Below are positions 1 through 10,037 of a DNA stretch of 64,000 bases, piece after piece. The stretch lies in the NCBI GenBank assembly GCA_009746045.1, contig RPFO01002063.1, positions 1-64,000 on the forward strand, in the 5' to 3' direction. This DNA comes from Mesostigma viride (taxonomy: Eukaryota; Streptophyta; Mesostigmatophyceae; Mesostigmatales; Mesostigmataceae). The notes beneath the pieces were generated by a model, which made no database searches, was not told the DNA's origin, and saw only the letters and a program-made list of their open reading frames with translations. The number at the start of each line of letters is the position of its first letter. The first letter of the stretch is position 1. A program made the translations under genes and the position numbers.

Positions 1-332
1 TTTGTTTTGAGATCTTTTAAAAGTTTTTCTTACCTCCCACCTTTCTCATGGACTGCTCCGGGACAAGGAAAAAACCTTCCCGCGACGCTTTGGTTTCCTC
101 CATCCGCTTTCGTCATTCGGAACCTGCAACCATTTAAGTTATGAATCATTACACGAACACGACACTCTGCTCAGAGATCATATGGAAAGGCGTATCAGTG
201 ATAGTCCCAGAGAGTTGGAACCGGTCAGAGTGTTGGGAGCTGGATTCACACCAACCCACCCATTCATGCCACCGGAACCACGCACCTTCACCAACTGGAG
301 ACCCTCGTTGTTCGAAATACGGAAACCATACG
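1..332. other. Left-edge stretch without a recognised gene
   Basis: No convincing coding region is visible. Short open frames here overlap the 3' end of the lectin-like gene on the minus strand and resemble no family I know. The stretch is probably 3' flank of that gene. Confidence 0.4.
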
Positions 333-1544
333 TTACCGTTGGTTGGCAGCATACATCTCCTTCCAGCCGTACATCTGGGTGTTGGCTGACGAAATCGCGG
401 CGGCCTTCACACGGACGTCATCGAACCACACGGCGATGCCGCTCTTACCCGGTCCCAGACGCAGCATTGGAGTCGAACCGACGTTCGCAGATCCTGCAAT
501 GGAAGCAACGGAGACACCGTCGACATACATTTGGGTGCTAGAACCGTTGCGCACAACAGCGAGAACAAAAGGGGTGGCATACGCGACAATGTTAGCGGTC
601 TCAACAGTGTTCGTCCCGTCCGTGAGGGTGAGCTTTCCGAAACTGCTCACCGTCACAGAAGTGGCAGCAGAGGCACCGATGTACGACATGATCTGAAGAC
701 CGTTAGCGGCGGCAGAGGCAAAGTTAGAGCGGGGAATCACCTTCATGATGAGCGAAAAAGTGCCGGTGGGAAGAGAAGTGTTGCATGTACCAGTCTGGTT
801 TCCAGACGCGTCGATCTTAAAGACTCCGCTCTGGACAACGGCGCCGGCGTTCAGAGTCATCACCTTGCTGCCGACCTCGGACGTGTTGCTGGAGTTGAAC
901 TCCCAGCGGACGTCGTCAGTGCCGGACTCGAGCGAGGCGAGTGAGAGAGTGGTTCCTGGCGCCTCGCGGTCTGCGGACTCGATGGTCCTGGAGAACATGA
1001 GCTGACCGCCCTCAAAATGCCAGTACGAACCCGAGGTGGACGCCTTGTCCTGGGTGGTCTCGCCAGTGCCCATGTGCCAAGTGAGAGCGCGGCTAGAATA
1101 GGACGCACTGCCGTCGACAAACAGACCCGCATTCTCAGACGCCGCGTTGGTCGAGGCCATGCCCTTGTTCAGCTTGAAGTAGTCAATGGAGTAGTTCTGG
1201 TTGGACGTTTGAGACGTGCTACCAAACATAATGGTGTTAGTTGCAGTGGAATCCCTCCAGAAGATGTCGGCAATGTTGAAAGTCGAGCTAGCGCCGCTGT
1301 TATATGTTATCGTGGTGTAGGCCCCCCCATCCTTATTGTATGAAAGCGTCATGAGCCCGCTGGGCCTGTCAAGGCTGATCCTGAAGATGTAGGTGCCAGC
1401 AGCGTTCAAGAAACTATGCGTGTCGGTGTTGTAGTTAGCCGCACTTGTCAGCTTCTGAATATTGATTGCTAGGCCCCCAGAACGGGTCGAAAACCTGACC
1501 CACGAGTTCCCCCTGCACTCTGTTCCAGAGCGAAGAACTGCATG
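333..1544 (-). pseudogene. C-terminal part of a repeat-rich adhesin with lectin/LamG-like fold, separated by a frameshift
   Basis: This minus-strand frame is open from about 1544 down to a stop at 333 (about 400 codons). It has no ATG at its 5' end; the first possible start is a TTG at 1407-1409, and sensible protein continues upstream of it. The sequence is rich in Ser, Thr, Gly and Asn with alternating beta-strand patterns, and two similar halves each end in a VDG/DDVRV-type turn, as in concanavalin A-like/LamG domains. It overlaps the end of the upstream frame (1469-3046) by about 75 bases in another frame. The most economical reading is one long virion fibre or adhesin protein broken by a single indel in the overlap, near G-runs. 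The fold is judged by eye only; the exact domain family is not established. Confidence 0.6.
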
Positions 1545-3046
1545 TCAGCGCCAGCACTTGTAGTGAGCGCGCTAGTGATGGTGATGGGAAACTCAATGTT
1601 CACGCTTTCAGTGGTAAGATTCAAGACCGACGACGGAATACTGGTGTATGGAGAAGGGTAGTAAAATGCAGCCCTGGAGGATAACGCGGTCGAGATGTTC
1701 AGCGCCCCTCCACTCACACTGGCCCCGTTAAAAACGCTCACGTTTATGTTGTACGCGCCGATCGAGTTGGCTGAATTGGTGAACTGGAAGTCCATGATTG
1801 CGGCAGACCCGGGCTGGTAACCCACCTTCACTGTCTTATCCATGATCTCCAGGTTCCCGCTGGCGTTGGTGCTCTCGAGCACGCCTGCGATCTTGAGATC
1901 GCCAGTGGTCGTGAGAGTTCCGGTCACGGCCGTCGTGCCGCTCGCGCTCATGAGCTGCAGGTCACCCGCCGAGGTCGTCACCTTACCGCTGCCTCCCGCG
2001 GTGCTGGTCAGGATCAGATCCTTGCCCACCGTCAGAGACGCGCCGCCGGGAGTGATAGACATGGCCGAGCTGCTAGTCGTGACTGCCGCGTTGGTCACGA
2101 CCACGCCACCCAGAGTCACCGGGTTCGCCGCGGACCCGGCGGAAGAAATCGTCAAATTACCCGTGGCCGTGCTCAGAGCCGAACCGGCAAAAGTAACATT
2201 CGCCGCCTGAACCGTGTTTGACGCAGAGCCAGCGGAAGTCAAGGCCAGGGTCCCGCTCGACGTCGTGATCGCGCTGTCCGTGACCTTGACGTTCTCCACC
2301 ACGACAGACTTGGTCGCGCCGGCCGTGAGAGTAAGATCCACGTCGCTGGTCACCGTCATTGCGTTGTCCGTGACCTTGATGGACTCCACAATAACAGACT
2401 TGCTGGCACCGGCCGTCAGAGTCAAGTCCACGTCGCTAGTCACCGTCATGGCATTATCGGTCACCTTCACGCTCTCCACGACCACCGACTTGGTGGCACC
2501 GGCTGTCAGGGTCAAGTCCACGTCGCTGGTCACCGTCATGGCATTATCGGTCACCTTGACGCTCTCCACGACCACCGACTTAGTGGCGCCTGCCGTGAGT
2601 GTCAAGTCAACATCGCTAGTAACGGTCATCGCATTATCGGTCACCTTCACACTCTCCACCACCACGGACTTGGAAGGGCCCGCCGTGAGCGACAGATCCA
2701 CGTCCCCGTTTACGGTCATAGCGGAAGCGTTAAAGACTACATCATCTACGCGAACCGTCCCGGTGCTAGAAGTAATATTGAGACCACCCGTCGAAGTGGT
2801 CATTTCGTTTTCCGCGAGCACGATATTCCCTACGGACAGATCGCCTGTCATGCTAGTGCTACCCGTGATCAGAAGCATGTTAGAACCGTCGACTCCCATC
2901 CCGTCATTGGGGGTGAGATAGATACGGTCCTTAGACGTAATCACTAAATCATGGTTGAGAGCCAAGGGGTTAGTGTCACCGTGCAGGGCGGTCGTGGTGA
3001 GGCTACCCAGGCGCATGTTAGACAGGTTCTCGCATGGGGTCGTCAT
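1469..3046 (-). CDS. N-terminal part of repeat-rich fibre/adhesin-like protein
   Basis: 525 codons from an ATG at 3044-3046. After about 110 residues the protein contains five to six tandem 30-residue units of the type ESVKVTDNAMTVTSDVD followed by LTLTAGATKS, then further degenerate units rich in Thr, Ser, Ala and Val with almost no Cys. Such beta-solenoid-like repeats are typical of tail-fibre or surface-adhesin proteins of phages and large algal viruses; this is a resemblance, not a database match. The last residues (SAGGTRGS, then FRPVLGA and stop) are replaced in another frame by sequence continuing into the lectin-like region at 333-1544, so the annotated stop is probably the product of a frameshift. 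It would act on the virion or cell surface if viral. Confidence 0.65.
   Translation of the reverse strand: MTTPCENLSNMRLGSLTTTALHGDTNPLALNHDLVITSKDRIYLTPNDGMGVDGSNMLLITGSTSMTGDLSVGNIVLAENEMTTSTGGLNITSSTGTVRVDDVVFNASAMTVNGDVDLSLTAGPSKSVVVESVKVTDNAMTVTSDVDLTLTAGATKSVVVESVKVTDNAMTVTSDVDLTLTAGATKSVVVESVKVTDNAMTVTSDVDLTLTAGASKSVIVESIKVTDNAMTVTSDVDLTLTAGATKSVVVENVKVTDSAITTSSGTLALTSAGSASNTVQAANVTFAGSALSTATGNLTISSAGSAANPVTLGGVVVTNAAVTTSSSAMSITPGGASLTVGKDLILTSTAGGSGKVTTSAGDLQLMSASGTTAVTGTLTTTGDLKIAGVLESTNASGNLEIMDKTVKVGYQPGSAAIMDFQFTNSANSIGAYNINVSVFNGASVSGGALNISTALSSRAAFYYPSPYTSIPSSVLNLTTESVNIEFPITITSALTTSAGADMQFFALEQSAGGTRGSGFRPVLGA
2280..2700 (-). repeat. In-gene 90-bp tandem repeats of the adhesin
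   Basis: Roughly five units of 90 bp encode the 30-residue repeat containing VTDNAMTVTSDVDLTLTAGA. Units differ mainly at third codon positions, so the protein repeat is kept under codon-level divergence. Confidence 0.85.
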
Positions 3047-3083
3047 GTTGAAAGTGATATGTATTATACATGCATAAAAAAAT

Positions 3084-4214
3084 TTACACTTTAACTGGTT
3101 CCATAACCAACGTCACTCGACGGAGGATGGCATCTTTCTCGCTATCCTTCAGAGTCCTGCCCTTCACCTTTGTGAAAAAGTCTTTGCTCAGCCAAGCCCC
3201 CTCGACCCAATACGCGATCTCGCTGGGCTGGATGTCCTTCTCATCTTCTTCAAAGGTCACCGAAGCCCTGTTGTTCACGGGGAGAACGATGAATGTACGC
3301 CCGCTTTGGATGCGGAAGTTCCCGCTGCCCGACAAGAAGACCATGCCTTTCGTTGGAGGGGATCCCACGAGCACATCGGCCTTCAGGTCGTGGTTGGAGA
3401 AGACCATGTCAAAAAAACCCTCTTGAAGCCTCGGGAGGACGTATTCTTCGGCTCCCCTGTCGATGTGCAGAAGCGTTCCAGAAGGCACTGCAAACTTGAG
3501 CATGTTCTTAGGATCCACGGACCGAAACGTGTTTTTCGCGTCCTGGCCCTTTCCGAACATCACAACTTTCGGCCCTTCGAACAGGATCCGGTTAGAGTTC
3601 GCGAGAACGAGGTGGGAGTAAGGCCGGTGAAAAGAAGCGGCCTCTAGACGGGACTGCGCGAGTTTCGTCTCGACGGTATGTTTTTTCTCCGGGAAAACGA
3701 CCATCAAGTCGCAAGGGTAGGTTCGGATCCATCGAAAAATGTGGAGCAGCGCCAGTACGACCGCGTACTCGTGGTGAAAAAGAGACACGCATCCCGTCTT
3801 CCTCATCGTTGCCGCCTCGAAAATGATCACATCGATCCCGGGTCTATACTTGAGGAACCGAACAACGTTTCTCCACTCGATGACGACTGTGGGGATACCG
3901 TCTTGATAACCGACTCCTCCGAAGTCGCCCACCACCTCCCATTGCGCGTCGACGACATCGTAGACGACGAATCGAACGCAAGTCTTTTTCTCGAACGAAA
4001 ACTTCTGTTTCCATTGCGCTTTGATGAGGTCGCTGAACTCTGCCGGGCACTCGAAAATATCCGCTTTGAGAACGGGCCAGATTTCGCTCATCATGGTCTT
4101 GGACGTCATGCCGAGAAATGCGGCATCTCCTCTGTTGTTTTTCAAAACCTCTGAAAAAACGCGGTTTCGTAGTTCAGATGGCAGACTTGCAAAATCGCCC
4201 AAGCCCTCTTCCAT
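3084..4214 (-). CDS. F-box-like protein, unknown C-terminal region
   Basis: 376 codons from an ATG at 4212-4214. The N-terminus (about residues 10-50) has the pattern LPSELRNRVFSEVL, then a run containing FLGMTSKTMMSEIWP, which fits the hydrophobic spacing of an F-box. F-box proteins link substrates to SCF ubiquitin ligases, and many large DNA viruses encode them to redirect host ubiquitination; that role here is inference. The remaining 320 residues match no family I recognise and contain several hydrophobic beta-strand-like stretches (VVIEWRNVVRFL, VDVIIF type). It lies 37 bp downstream of the start of the adhesin gene on the same strand, as in tightly packed viral genomes. No frame break seen. 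Confidence 0.6.
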   Translation of the reverse strand: MEEGLGDFASLPSELRNRVFSEVLKNNRGDAAFLGMTSKTMMSEIWPVLKADIFECPAEFSDLIKAQWKQKFSFEKKTCVRFVVYDVVDAQWEVVGDFGGVGYQDGIPTVVIEWRNVVRFLKYRPGIDVIIFEAATMRKTGCVSLFHHEYAVVLALLHIFRWIRTYPCDLMVVFPEKKHTVETKLAQSRLEAASFHRPYSHLVLANSNRILFEGPKVVMFGKGQDAKNTFRSVDPKNMLKFAVPSGTLLHIDRGAEEYVLPRLQEGFFDMVFSNHDLKADVLVGSPPTKGMVFLSGSGNFRIQSGRTFIVLPVNNRASVTFEEDEKDIQPSEIAYWVEGAWLSKDFFTKVKGRTLKDSEKDAILRRVTLVMEPVKV

Positions 4215-4236
4215 TTTTTCTCGACGTGGTATGCGA

Positions 4237-5004
4237 CTACGAGGAATAATTCAAGTCGTACGCGCCCACCCTTAACAGCAAAGGAGAGGTGATTTGTACA
4301 GAATCCTGCGGCGTTATCGAAACCGTCGGCATTCCGAGTTCCTTCTTAACGGAACTTCGGAGATCTGGATTGCAGTCGTCGCCTCTACAGAGTTTCATCT
4401 CGACAAAATCGCGAACGCTGCCTCCTTTTTCTTTGATTCCGTTCAAGGTGTTGATAAGTTCTTCTACTTGTTTTTCGCAAGGGACAGGGTCTTGAAGACA
4501 CGGTTCGTTACGCATTTTTATGGCAAGTATCTGATCTCTTGTCGGAACGGGGTGCCCTAGCAAGATCTTTACCATCCAGTAATCAAGCGCATCTTGGATC
4601 TTGTCGTACTTCATTTCAGTCGTCAACTTCTCGATGATCGCGTTCCGAACCTTTTGCGCGTTCACATTGCATAATTGGACGTCATCATCACCGCAAGCCA
4701 AGTTGTGCACAATCAAGATCTCTCGCTGGGACGGCAACTCCACGTGCCCGTCCGCATCAAGATTTTCCATGATCTTTTTCACCCAGAAGTCGGACTCGGA
4801 CTCAATAAACGCGTCGTTGAAACCTGCGCCTGTCACATATTTGTCCCCATAAACTTGTTTAGCTTCAGCGCTGGAATCTGACTGTTCTGACTTTTCCTGT
4901 TGTTTAAAAGAATACATCCGAACAGCCAAAACGCCTGACTGCGCACCCGCGGCAAATATAAAGAAGATAACGAGCTTCCACAAAAAACCGATCCCTTTCC
5001 CCAT
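4237..5004 (-). CDS. Unknown membrane-anchored or secreted protein with paired cysteines
   Basis: 255 codons from the ATG at 5002-5004. Residues 7-28 (FLWKLVIFFIFAAGAQSGV) form a strong hydrophobic segment after a short basic start, reading as a signal anchor or signal peptide. The rest is hydrophilic and charged, with Cys pairs spaced about ten residues apart (LACGDDDVQLC, EPCLQDPVPC, LCRGDDC) that could form small disulphide loops in a lumen or outside the virion. I do not recognise the family. It starts 23 bp upstream of the F-box-like gene's ATG side and is divergent from the gene beginning near 5209. Confidence 0.6.
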   Translation of the reverse strand: MGKGIGFLWKLVIFFIFAAGAQSGVLAVRMYSFKQQEKSEQSDSSAEAKQVYGDKYVTGAGFNDAFIESESDFWVKKIMENLDADGHVELPSQREILIVHNLACGDDDVQLCNVNAQKVRNAIIEKLTTEMKYDKIQDALDYWMVKILLGHPVPTRDQILAIKMRNEPCLQDPVPCEKQVEELINTLNGIKEKGGSVRDFVEMKLCRGDDCNPDLRSSVKKELGMPTVSITPQDSVQITSPLLLRVGAYDLNYSS

Positions 5005-5208
5005 GAACTACTATATCTATACAGTAGATTTCGTCTCCGTTGGCGTTGACTCCGCTGTGATGGAGTCGAACACCTGGGTTGACAACGATAGGACTTAGAC
5101 GATTAATAGATAAAACTATGAATCTAGTGTGTGATAGGTTATATTATCAGGTTTAGTATATCATAGGCAATATTGCAGCATATACAATAAACTACCATAA
5201 TAGATAGA
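5005..5208. promoter_or_regulatory. AT-rich divergent intergenic region
   Basis: About 200 bp between two divergently oriented genes. The right half (5100-5208) is markedly AT-rich with several TATA-like words (CTATATCTATA, TTATATTATC, TATACAATAA). It probably holds both promoters; no single element can be assigned. Confidence 0.4.
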
Positions 5209-5748
5209 TTGACTAATAATCAATATGCATTTGTATCGATCTCCGAATCGGATCGTCAGATTAGCGAAAATTGTTGCAACCCTGAATCGTTTTCATTGCC
5301 TGTAGACGTGTCAAAAAATAAACCTTTAAAGACACAGGATGTCTCGGCAAACCCATTTGGTGCAAACGTTTCCCTAGAAACAGAAAACGAGCGAGAGGAG
5401 GGGGGGTCCACACCGAAACCGAAAGACGGGGTAGTCCCTCCCTCTTACATAACTTTTGAAATACCCGAATTTTCCATCACTAAAGACGACGAGGATATAG
5501 AAATCCAAGCTAAAAAGTTTATCCATACGGGACACGTCCAACTCGATAAAGCTTACTGTCAGAGATGCGATCCTAAAAACCGAAAATGCGCGTTCCTCCT
5601 TAACAAGCGCTTTCTCAAATCCAAGATCCACTTGGGAAAGCGTGGCAACTACTCTTGGGACCGAAATGGGCAGCTTTTTAGACGCGAAAGAGTCGCTGGA
5701 AGAAGATGCAAAGTACATAGTGTCAAAATTTCCGTTCTTGAAAAATAA
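5209..5748 (+). pseudogene. 5' fragment of the proline-rich gene in another frame
   Basis: An open frame of 179 codons begins with TTG, has no internal Met, and overlaps the large downstream frame. Its first 100 residues (acidic, Ser/Pro rich, with VVPPSYITFEIPEF) look like normal protein. After about 5500 the downstream frame reads more like real protein than this one. I infer a frameshift near 5500, so this is the N-terminal part of the next gene. Without an ATG the true start is unresolved. Confidence 0.45.
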
Positions 5749-8704
5749 GGCAGATTTACTCATAAAATCCATTTCAGATATAGGAAAAGACGCGATATCG
5801 GGTGCAAACACGGATTTTTTGAACCGCTTTGTAAAAACCGATCCAAAATTAAACAAGGAGGAACGAGGCAAAATATTGGAAAAGAGATACAAACGTTCCG
5901 AAGAGATCACAACGGACCTTTTCAACAAACGAAACAGCCGCATAGCTGGCTCAAAAAACAAAACCAGCCCGCTATTAGAATCAGAAGCCGCTGGAAAGGC
6001 CCTCATAAAAGAAGCCCATCCGGACTACACTAAAAGAGTCGTTGCTTTAATGAAAAGTCAACAAGAAGCTCTCCGCTCTATCGCTACAAAAAAGGAGTAT
6101 CAGCATCCCGATAACCTTAAAGCTATACAAGAATTAGTTGAAAATATCGATAAAGCACTTGAACAAGCTCAAAGCTCTGCTGCTAATTTACCCGCGGAAG
6201 ACTCTCCACCTTCTGCTCCAAACCCAGGTCCACCAAGGGCACCCAAAGTTCCGCTAAGGGCACCCCCCGGTCCACCGAATCCAAAAATGTTTCAAAAAAA
6301 CAATCTACAAGATTCAAAGGAACCCGCCGCTGTCGACACAGGTCCACAATATAAATACCAGAATGCTTATCTGGCGAAGTACGCTCACCTTCCGGTGAAG
6401 GAGGCGAGAAAAATGTGGTGGGAAATCCATGACGGTCTCCCGTTTCGTCTTAATGCCGACGAATGGAAAGAGTACAAGGAGTACGATGAATGGAAGGTAC
6501 AAAAGCTAGAACAAAACAAGCGCGAAAGGGAAGAAGCAAGAAAAAAAAGAGAAGAGGTAAAACGGACCCCTGAAGAAACAGACAGGGTCCAAAGGGCGAT
6601 TCAAGGAGACTTTGACGCAATCAAACCTAGGGACAAGCTGACACCACAGGAGGCAGTGCAAGTAGCGTATGCGTTACTTGCAGCAGCCGCAAGGACGAAC
6701 GACCGCTTCGACGACCCCACGTACAACGAAGAACTAGCAAAGGCGAGATTTCAGACGAAACCGAAACCTTACTCGGAACTCATGAAGAACATAAAATCGC
6801 AGTTAGAGTCTGATAGCAAAAAACCGGATAAAGCTTGGAAAAAAATCAACACCGTTGATGTAAAACCGTTTCCTGAAAAATCCGAAGGGTACACTGATTT
6901 TTACGTCCATCCAAGTGTCCTTCGTAGCTTATTTTCTGGCGTTTCCGAAATAGAGAACGAGACCGCTTCAGAATCGACCTACAAGGACCTCTCCTTGCAA
7001 CTAATCAGGGGAATAAAAGAGATGCGAGAGACGGATGGCAGGGATACTTTTTGGACAGATATTCCCGCTAAAAAGCTCGATATAAATGCCTTTGGAACCA
7101 TGCGCGAAGAAATGAAAAAATCTATAAACCCTCGAGCTCTCATGAGATACGTCGTTTCGAATAAGGGACAGATACCTTTTCGGGAAGTAGGCGCCAAACC
7201 GAAAATGACTCTACTTTTGACAGAGCCGGTTTTGGAAAAGGTCAAAGAGATACTAGGGGACGAACAGCCCGGAGACAACGAGTTAGTTTTTCGTTACTCT
7301 ACTGCTTCACCGGGGCTTCCCTCGGATATAAACACTTTCGTTCCCATTCGTCACGACCCGAGCATATTTGGGTCTGCCGCCATGCCTGGCGAAGGAGGTA
7401 AAGCTCCGCCTCCCCCGCCCAACGGCCCACCTAAGCTTCCGCCCAACGGCCCACCTAAGCTTCCGCCCGGCCCACCTAAGCCTCCGCCCGGCGGTCTACC
7501 CGCTTTGGGGAGCGCACCAGCAAAAAAGGTGATCGATCCGATGGAAGCGCGTCGAAAAAGGGAAAAGACCGGAGTAGACATGCTTTTTCAAGAGATCAAA
7601 GATGCGTTCGTATCCCAGCTCATCGAAGAACTCGTATCAGCAAAAGCAGAAGGACACGACCAAACAATCAGAAATACGCTTGACGCAAAGTACACAAGTT
7701 CCGACGGGGCTCAAACCAAGTTAATACCGGATTATAAAACACTTCAGAACGAGATACAATCCCGAGTTAAGAAATTTGAGGATTTGTTACAGAAGGAAGT
7801 GGTGGTAACCAAAGAGCTGCCTGTCATCGATCCGTCAAAAATTGAAAGATTCAACCTGCAAACGCGAAAGGGAGTTGACAAAACGGAAGAGCTTAAAACT
7901 TTTGAGAAACTAGTACAAGAGAGTAGGGTCACTGAAGATAATATTGCAAAACTTCTTGCAAATGAGGGGAACGCCGCCGCAATCGGGGACGAGAACGCTT
8001 CAATGGATATCTGGAACGCTTTAAATCTTTTTCGGGCACCGGAAGGTGGAAACGCAAAGACATTGGTTAAAGCAGCGGCGCAAAGACTTCCTTTCAGCGG
8101 TTCAAAAGGTAAAGAATTCGTGCAACTAGATCAAAATGTCGCAGACTTTATTGCGAGAAACATTCATACACTGAGACAACATCACAATGCTCAACGTAAG
8201 AATATGATTTACATCGACGTGGACGGCCTCCGCTCGCTCATATGCACCCACCCCGACGACACAGTCACGATCGTCGACGTCACGGGTGACTGTAAGGCTC
8301 TCGCACGCTATCACGCGAAAACTTGTGATGTTTGCGTAGGATTAGACGCTGATGCGAGCTCGAGAGACAACGGCGTGCTCGTCCGCGTCTCAAAATCGCG
8401 TTTCGCGTACATCGGGGCGCATCGGTACGAATTCGAGACGCTATCGGGCGGTCATGTGATCGACTTTCTGGCGGACGGAGGGAACAACCCGATCGCTATC
8501 GACCAGCATCTGAACGCGTACGCGCTTCGGGACAAGAAGACGTTCAAGTTGATGGACCTCAACACGTGCGAAAGGGACCGTTTCGTGCGCGTGTACAGAC
8601 GCATGCGGTTTCAGATCACGAGGAAGCAGCTGGTAACGAGCGAGCTCAAGGGCACAGCGAGTAAGAGCGCGTACGAGACTCAGTGTTGCAAGAAAAATGC
8701 ATGA
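5501..8704 (+). CDS. Large proline-rich, lysine-rich protein of unknown function (putative virion protein)
   Basis: The frame is open from 5501 to a stop at 8702-8704; the first in-frame ATG is at 5666 (MGSFLDAKESLEED), giving 1,012 residues, but coherent sequence extends upstream of it. Two proline-rich linkers are visible: one near 6200-6290 and one near 7400-7500 with repeated NGPPKLPP. Between and after them lie charged helical, probably coiled-coil segments (KLEQNKREREEARKKREE). The last 170 residues (from about 8200) are compositionally different: higher GC, Cys-containing and beta-rich (YIDVDGLRSLICTHPDDTV, then DVTGDCKALARYHA). They may be a separate globular domain of unknown fold. 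No family recognised. Organisation resembles virion scaffold or tegument proteins, but that is only analogy. Confidence 0.6.
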   Translation, partial: KSKLKSLSIRDTSNSIKLTVRDAILKTENARSSLTSAFSNPRSTWESVATTLGTEMGSFLDAKESLEEDAKYIVSKFPFLKNKADLLIKSISDIGKDAISGANTDFLNRFVKTDPKLNKEERGKILEKRYKRSEEITTDLFNKRNSRIAGSKNKTSPLLESEAAGKALIKEAHPDYTKRVVALMKSQQEALRSIATKKEYQHPDNLKAIQELVENIDKALEQAQSSAANLPAEDSPPSAPNPGPPRAPKVPLRAPPGPPNPKMFQKNNLQDSKEPAAVDTGPQYKYQNAYLAKYAHLPVKEARKMWWEIHDGLPFRLNADEWKEYKEYDEWKVQKLEQNKREREEARKKREEVKRTPEETDRVQRAIQGDFDAIKPRDKLTPQEAVQVAYALLAAAARTNDRFDDPTYNEELAKARFQTKPKPYSELMKNIKSQLESDSKKPDKAWKKINTVDVKPFPEKSEGYTDFYVHPSVLRSLFSGVSEIENETASESTYKDLSLQLIRGIKEMRETDGRDTFWTDIPAKKLDINAFGTMREEMKKSINPRALMRYVVSNKGQIPFREVGAKPKMTLLLTEPVLEKVKEILGDEQPGDNELVFRYSTASPGLPSDINTFVPIRHDPSIFGSAAMPGEGGKAPPPPPNGPPKLPPNGPPKLPPGPPKPPPGGLPALGSAPAKKVIDPMEARRKREKTGVDMLFQEIKDAFVSQLIEELVSAKAEGHDQTIRNTLDAKYTSSDGAQTKLIPDYKTLQNEIQSRVKKFEDLLQKEVVVTKELPVIDPSKIERFNLQTRKGVDKTEELKTFEKLVQESRVTEDNIAKLLANEGNAAAIGDENASMDIWNALNLFRAPEGGNAKTLVKAAAQRLPFSGSKGKEFVQLDQNVADFIARNIHTLRQHHNAQRKNMIYIDVDGLRSLICTHPDDTVTIVDVTGDCKALARYHAKTCDVCVGLDADASSRDNGVLVRVSKSRFAYIGAHRYEFETLSGGHVIDFLADGGNNPIAIDQHLNAYALRDKKTFKLMDLNTCERDRFVRVYRRMRFQITRKQLVTSELKGTASKSAYETQCCKKNA

Positions 8705-8842
8705 TTTATTCAGAATTTTCATATTAACCCGCCCTATATTGCCTTCTTCACAACAATCGCGCATCTTCCTCCCTTAGCCGTCGTGCGTCCGCACTTCATG
8801 ATCGCATACTAATTCACTTCAAAAAAACTACACGTGTCGGGA

Positions 8843-9889
8843 TCAGGCGGCCGACTCTTGCGCGCTTTTGATCAAGGCGCGCCTCGTGAACCTCTCGACG
8901 TTCAAAGGGCGCGTGACAGACAAATCGTCTTTTATGTCTTGCTTGTTCTTTTTCACGATCTCTTTCGGCGTGGGCCCCGTCGAAGGCGCGACGAACGTCG
9001 CCATGTCTCTCTTCACGTCGACTGCAATCTCGTGAAGGTCGACTTGATCCCCAGCAGCTTTTGCGCGTCTCATGACTTTGCGCAAGAAGTAATCGACGTT
9101 CTCGAGCTGCTCGTCGTTCATCACGTCTCGAGCACTGCCAGTGTTGATACCATTAAGTCGCTTAAGCGCACTCGCTGTGTCTCCTGTTGCCGCCTCGCAG
9201 GCCTTGTCTCCCAAGAACATCATCATGGTGCCGATTCGTTCTTTAGGCAGGACGGAGGACACGAAGTCGCCGAACTTGTGTTGGGTATCCTTGGCAATCA
9301 CGCGCATGCTCGGAGGGAGCGTTCGGACAGGCTCCACGTAGTTCGGACGCTTGCGAGACTCGCCGAGTTCGGTTTTGATTGCGACCGTCGTCGTGGTGCC
9401 GTGGGCCGCGTCGTGAGCGTCTCGCACCACCTCCATCATGGTGATGTCGCCCGCCAGGATGCGGTCTACCCAGTCCATGGCCTCGATGGCAAAGTCTGGA
9501 CTGATCCACATCGCCAACGAGTTCACAAGCTTCGGGTGGATCCACACGCCGCGATCGTCGTTTGGACCGGTTGCCACGGTCTCAGAGACGCTTGTCGAGG
9601 TCGGAGCGTTTCCTCCTCGACCCCCGAGACGTCTTTCTAACGACCTCGCAAACGCTTGTGCGTTGTCGCCCCTCCACCAGTCCTTGAATGCTTTGGTGCC
9701 ATTTGAAGCTGCGTGGCAAAGATCCCTCCCGAGGATTAAACGGTCGATTTTCCGGACTTTGACTTCTTTCTTTTCGTCCACCGTGAAACCTGGAAGGTTT
9801 TTAAGAGTGAATATCCAGTGCTTGGCGTTCTCGCTGGCCAGTACAAAAAGCGGGTGGGTAAAAGAGGTTCGAGGGATGTGAAGAGCCAT
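8843..9889 (-). CDS. KilA-N domain protein
   Basis: 348 codons from the ATG at 9887-9889. The KilA-N signature is clear at about residues 110-145: GVWIHPKLVNSLAMWISP, then FAIEAMDWVDRIL. KilA-N is a DNA-binding domain found in phages and, multiplied, in nucleocytoplasmic large DNA viruses. The N-terminal 70 residues (FTHPLFVLASENAKHWIF) are shared with the neighbouring paralogue. The C-terminal 170 residues are basic and helical and unique to this copy. Upstream, between 9890 and 10037, an AT-rich TATA-like run (TAAATATATATAAATAG) lies about 115 bp from the ATG. Role: probably viral DNA binding or regulation. This is the best single pointer to a viral origin for the left arm. Confidence 0.85.
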   Translation of the reverse strand: MALHIPRTSFTHPLFVLASENAKHWIFTLKNLPGFTVDEKKEVKVRKIDRLILGRDLCHAASNGTKAFKDWWRGDNAQAFARSLERRLGGRGGNAPTSTSVSETVATGPNDDRGVWIHPKLVNSLAMWISPDFAIEAMDWVDRILAGDITMMEVVRDAHDAAHGTTTTVAIKTELGESRKRPNYVEPVRTLPPSMRVIAKDTQHKFGDFVSSVLPKERIGTMMMFLGDKACEAATGDTASALKRLNGINTGSARDVMNDEQLENVDYFLRKVMRRAKAAGDQVDLHEIAVDVKRDMATFVAPSTGPTPKEIVKKNKQDIKDDLSVTRPLNVERFTRRALIKSAQESAA

Positions 9890-10037
9890 GGCCGATCGTT
9901 CTATCCGAGAATGATGGAAGCAGAGTCAGGGTTCACACCAACGCAAGACAAACTTATAGACACTGAGTGCGAAGACGCCGATGTCATCAGGATGTGGAAA
10001 GATTCATTAAATATATATAAATAGCTTACTATCTCTT

